Both the position numbers and the translations under genes were made by a program. This document shows, piece by piece, positions 63,664 to 64,000 of a stretch of 64,000 nucleotides of DNA; positions within the stretch are counted from its first letter, which is position 1; each line of letters starts with the position of its first letter. The stretch is taken from positions 595,681 through 659,680 of the forward strand of contig JAJDDJ010000001.1 of assembly GCA_029260395.1 (NCBI GenBank). Reading direction: 5' to 3'. Under the pieces are notes generated by a model, which saw only the letters and a program-made list of their open reading frames with translations, made no database searches and was not told the origin of the DNA. This DNA comes from Phycisphaerales bacterium (GTDB lineage: Bacteria; Planctomycetota; Phycisphaerae; Phycisphaerales; UBA1924).

Positions 63664-64000
63664 GGCGATGGTCCTTGTCTTGGGTGCTTCTGAATGGCTC
63701 GTTGCCATTGGGTGAAGCGAGAAGGACCAAGGAGGCACGACACAGATTCTGGGTTTCTTTTTGCCCGCCCACCGGCAGAGGACGCGGGTCAGACGTGAAC
63801 CCCTCACCCCGGCCCTCTCCCTCACCCCCCCGACGGGGAGAGGGAGGCGGAGGCGACTGCGGCTGCGGAACTGGCATTGTACCCACACCCCGGCCCACTC
63901 CCCCCGGGGGGGGGGGAGGGGGGGAAGAGCCGAAACCCCCAACACGGCCCACACCCCGACCCCCCCAGAACGCGAGCGGGGGCCACCCAAAACCCCCGAA
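63664..64000. other. GC-rich palindromic non-coding DNA at the window edge
   Basis: No convincing gene. Around 63800-63850 a CCTCTCC/GGAGAGG inverted repeat lies inside a CCCCTCACCCCGGCCCTCTC context that resembles widespread intergenic palindromes. Around 63898-63930 C and G homopolymers (a G run of about 12, then a further G run) face each other; base-calling there may be unreliable. Confidence 0.5.

Noticed and set aside
1..64000. tRNA, rRNA, insertion sequence or phage genes
   Set aside because: No conserved rRNA core, tRNA-like clover, transposase or integrase motif was found by eye; a covariance search would be needed to exclude small RNAs.

Overview
The window reads as a piece of chromosome from a high-GC member of the Planctomycetota, most likely class Phycisphaerae. 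The evidence is indirect: five short secreted proteins end in a PEP-CTERM-like tail (Pro-Ala-Pro or close variant, hydrophobic helix, Arg run); one secreted protein ends in a planctomycete GC-type dockerin-like segment; one gene carries the planctomycete HYExAFE signature; and signal peptidase I has a very large insertion. Housekeeping genes (glyS, rnpA, yidD, ricT, lepB, mgtE, gpsA, atpG, rsmD, CCA-adding enzyme) show this is core chromosome. I saw no rRNA, tRNA, CRISPR array, transposase, integrase or phage gene.

Layout. 1-5.2 kb: 3' part of a giant beta-helix/FG-GAP surface protein. 5.2-12.3 kb: hybrid histidine kinase, three PEP-CTERM proteins, glycyl-tRNA synthetase, a one-helix envelope protein. 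12.4-15.6 kb (minus): FabF, a GxxExxY protein and a ketoacyl synthase homologue without the catalytic histidines. 15.7-24 kb (plus): rnpA-yidD, a TetR regulator, a cysteine desulfurase, an Mla-like ATPase with an MCE protein, a lipase-like hydrolase and a HYExAFE protein. 24-31.3 kb (plus): three tiny membrane proteins, RicT, signal peptidase I, a dockerin-type secreted protein and MgtE. 31.3-35 kb (minus): an alpha/beta hydrolase and a metal P-type ATPase. 35.2-42.1 kb (plus): gpsA, a D-x-Y repeat protein, an almost charge-free Asn/Phe/Gly/Thr repeat protein, two metallo-beta-lactamase-fold hydrolases and an ATP synthase gamma subunit away from the other atp genes. 42.2-63.7 kb (minus): a PEP-CTERM protein, HhH-GPD glycosylase, glutamine amidotransferase, M16-like protein, UvrD helicase-nuclease, RsmD, two unknowns, a flavoprotein, a lipoprotein, an aromatic amino acid decarboxylase, an M3 peptidase, a tandem pair of ClpP-fold envelope proteins, a CCA-adding-type enzyme and a last PEP-CTERM protein.

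Recurring themes are cell-envelope construction (exosortase substrates, signal peptidase, lipid transport, repeat-rich surface proteins) and gene pairs in which one copy keeps the active site and its neighbour has lost it (the ketoacyl synthases and the ClpP-fold pair). Those pairs, the charge-free repeat protein and the D-x-Y repeat protein are the best candidates for something not yet described. All family calls come from reading motifs by eye; no searches were run.
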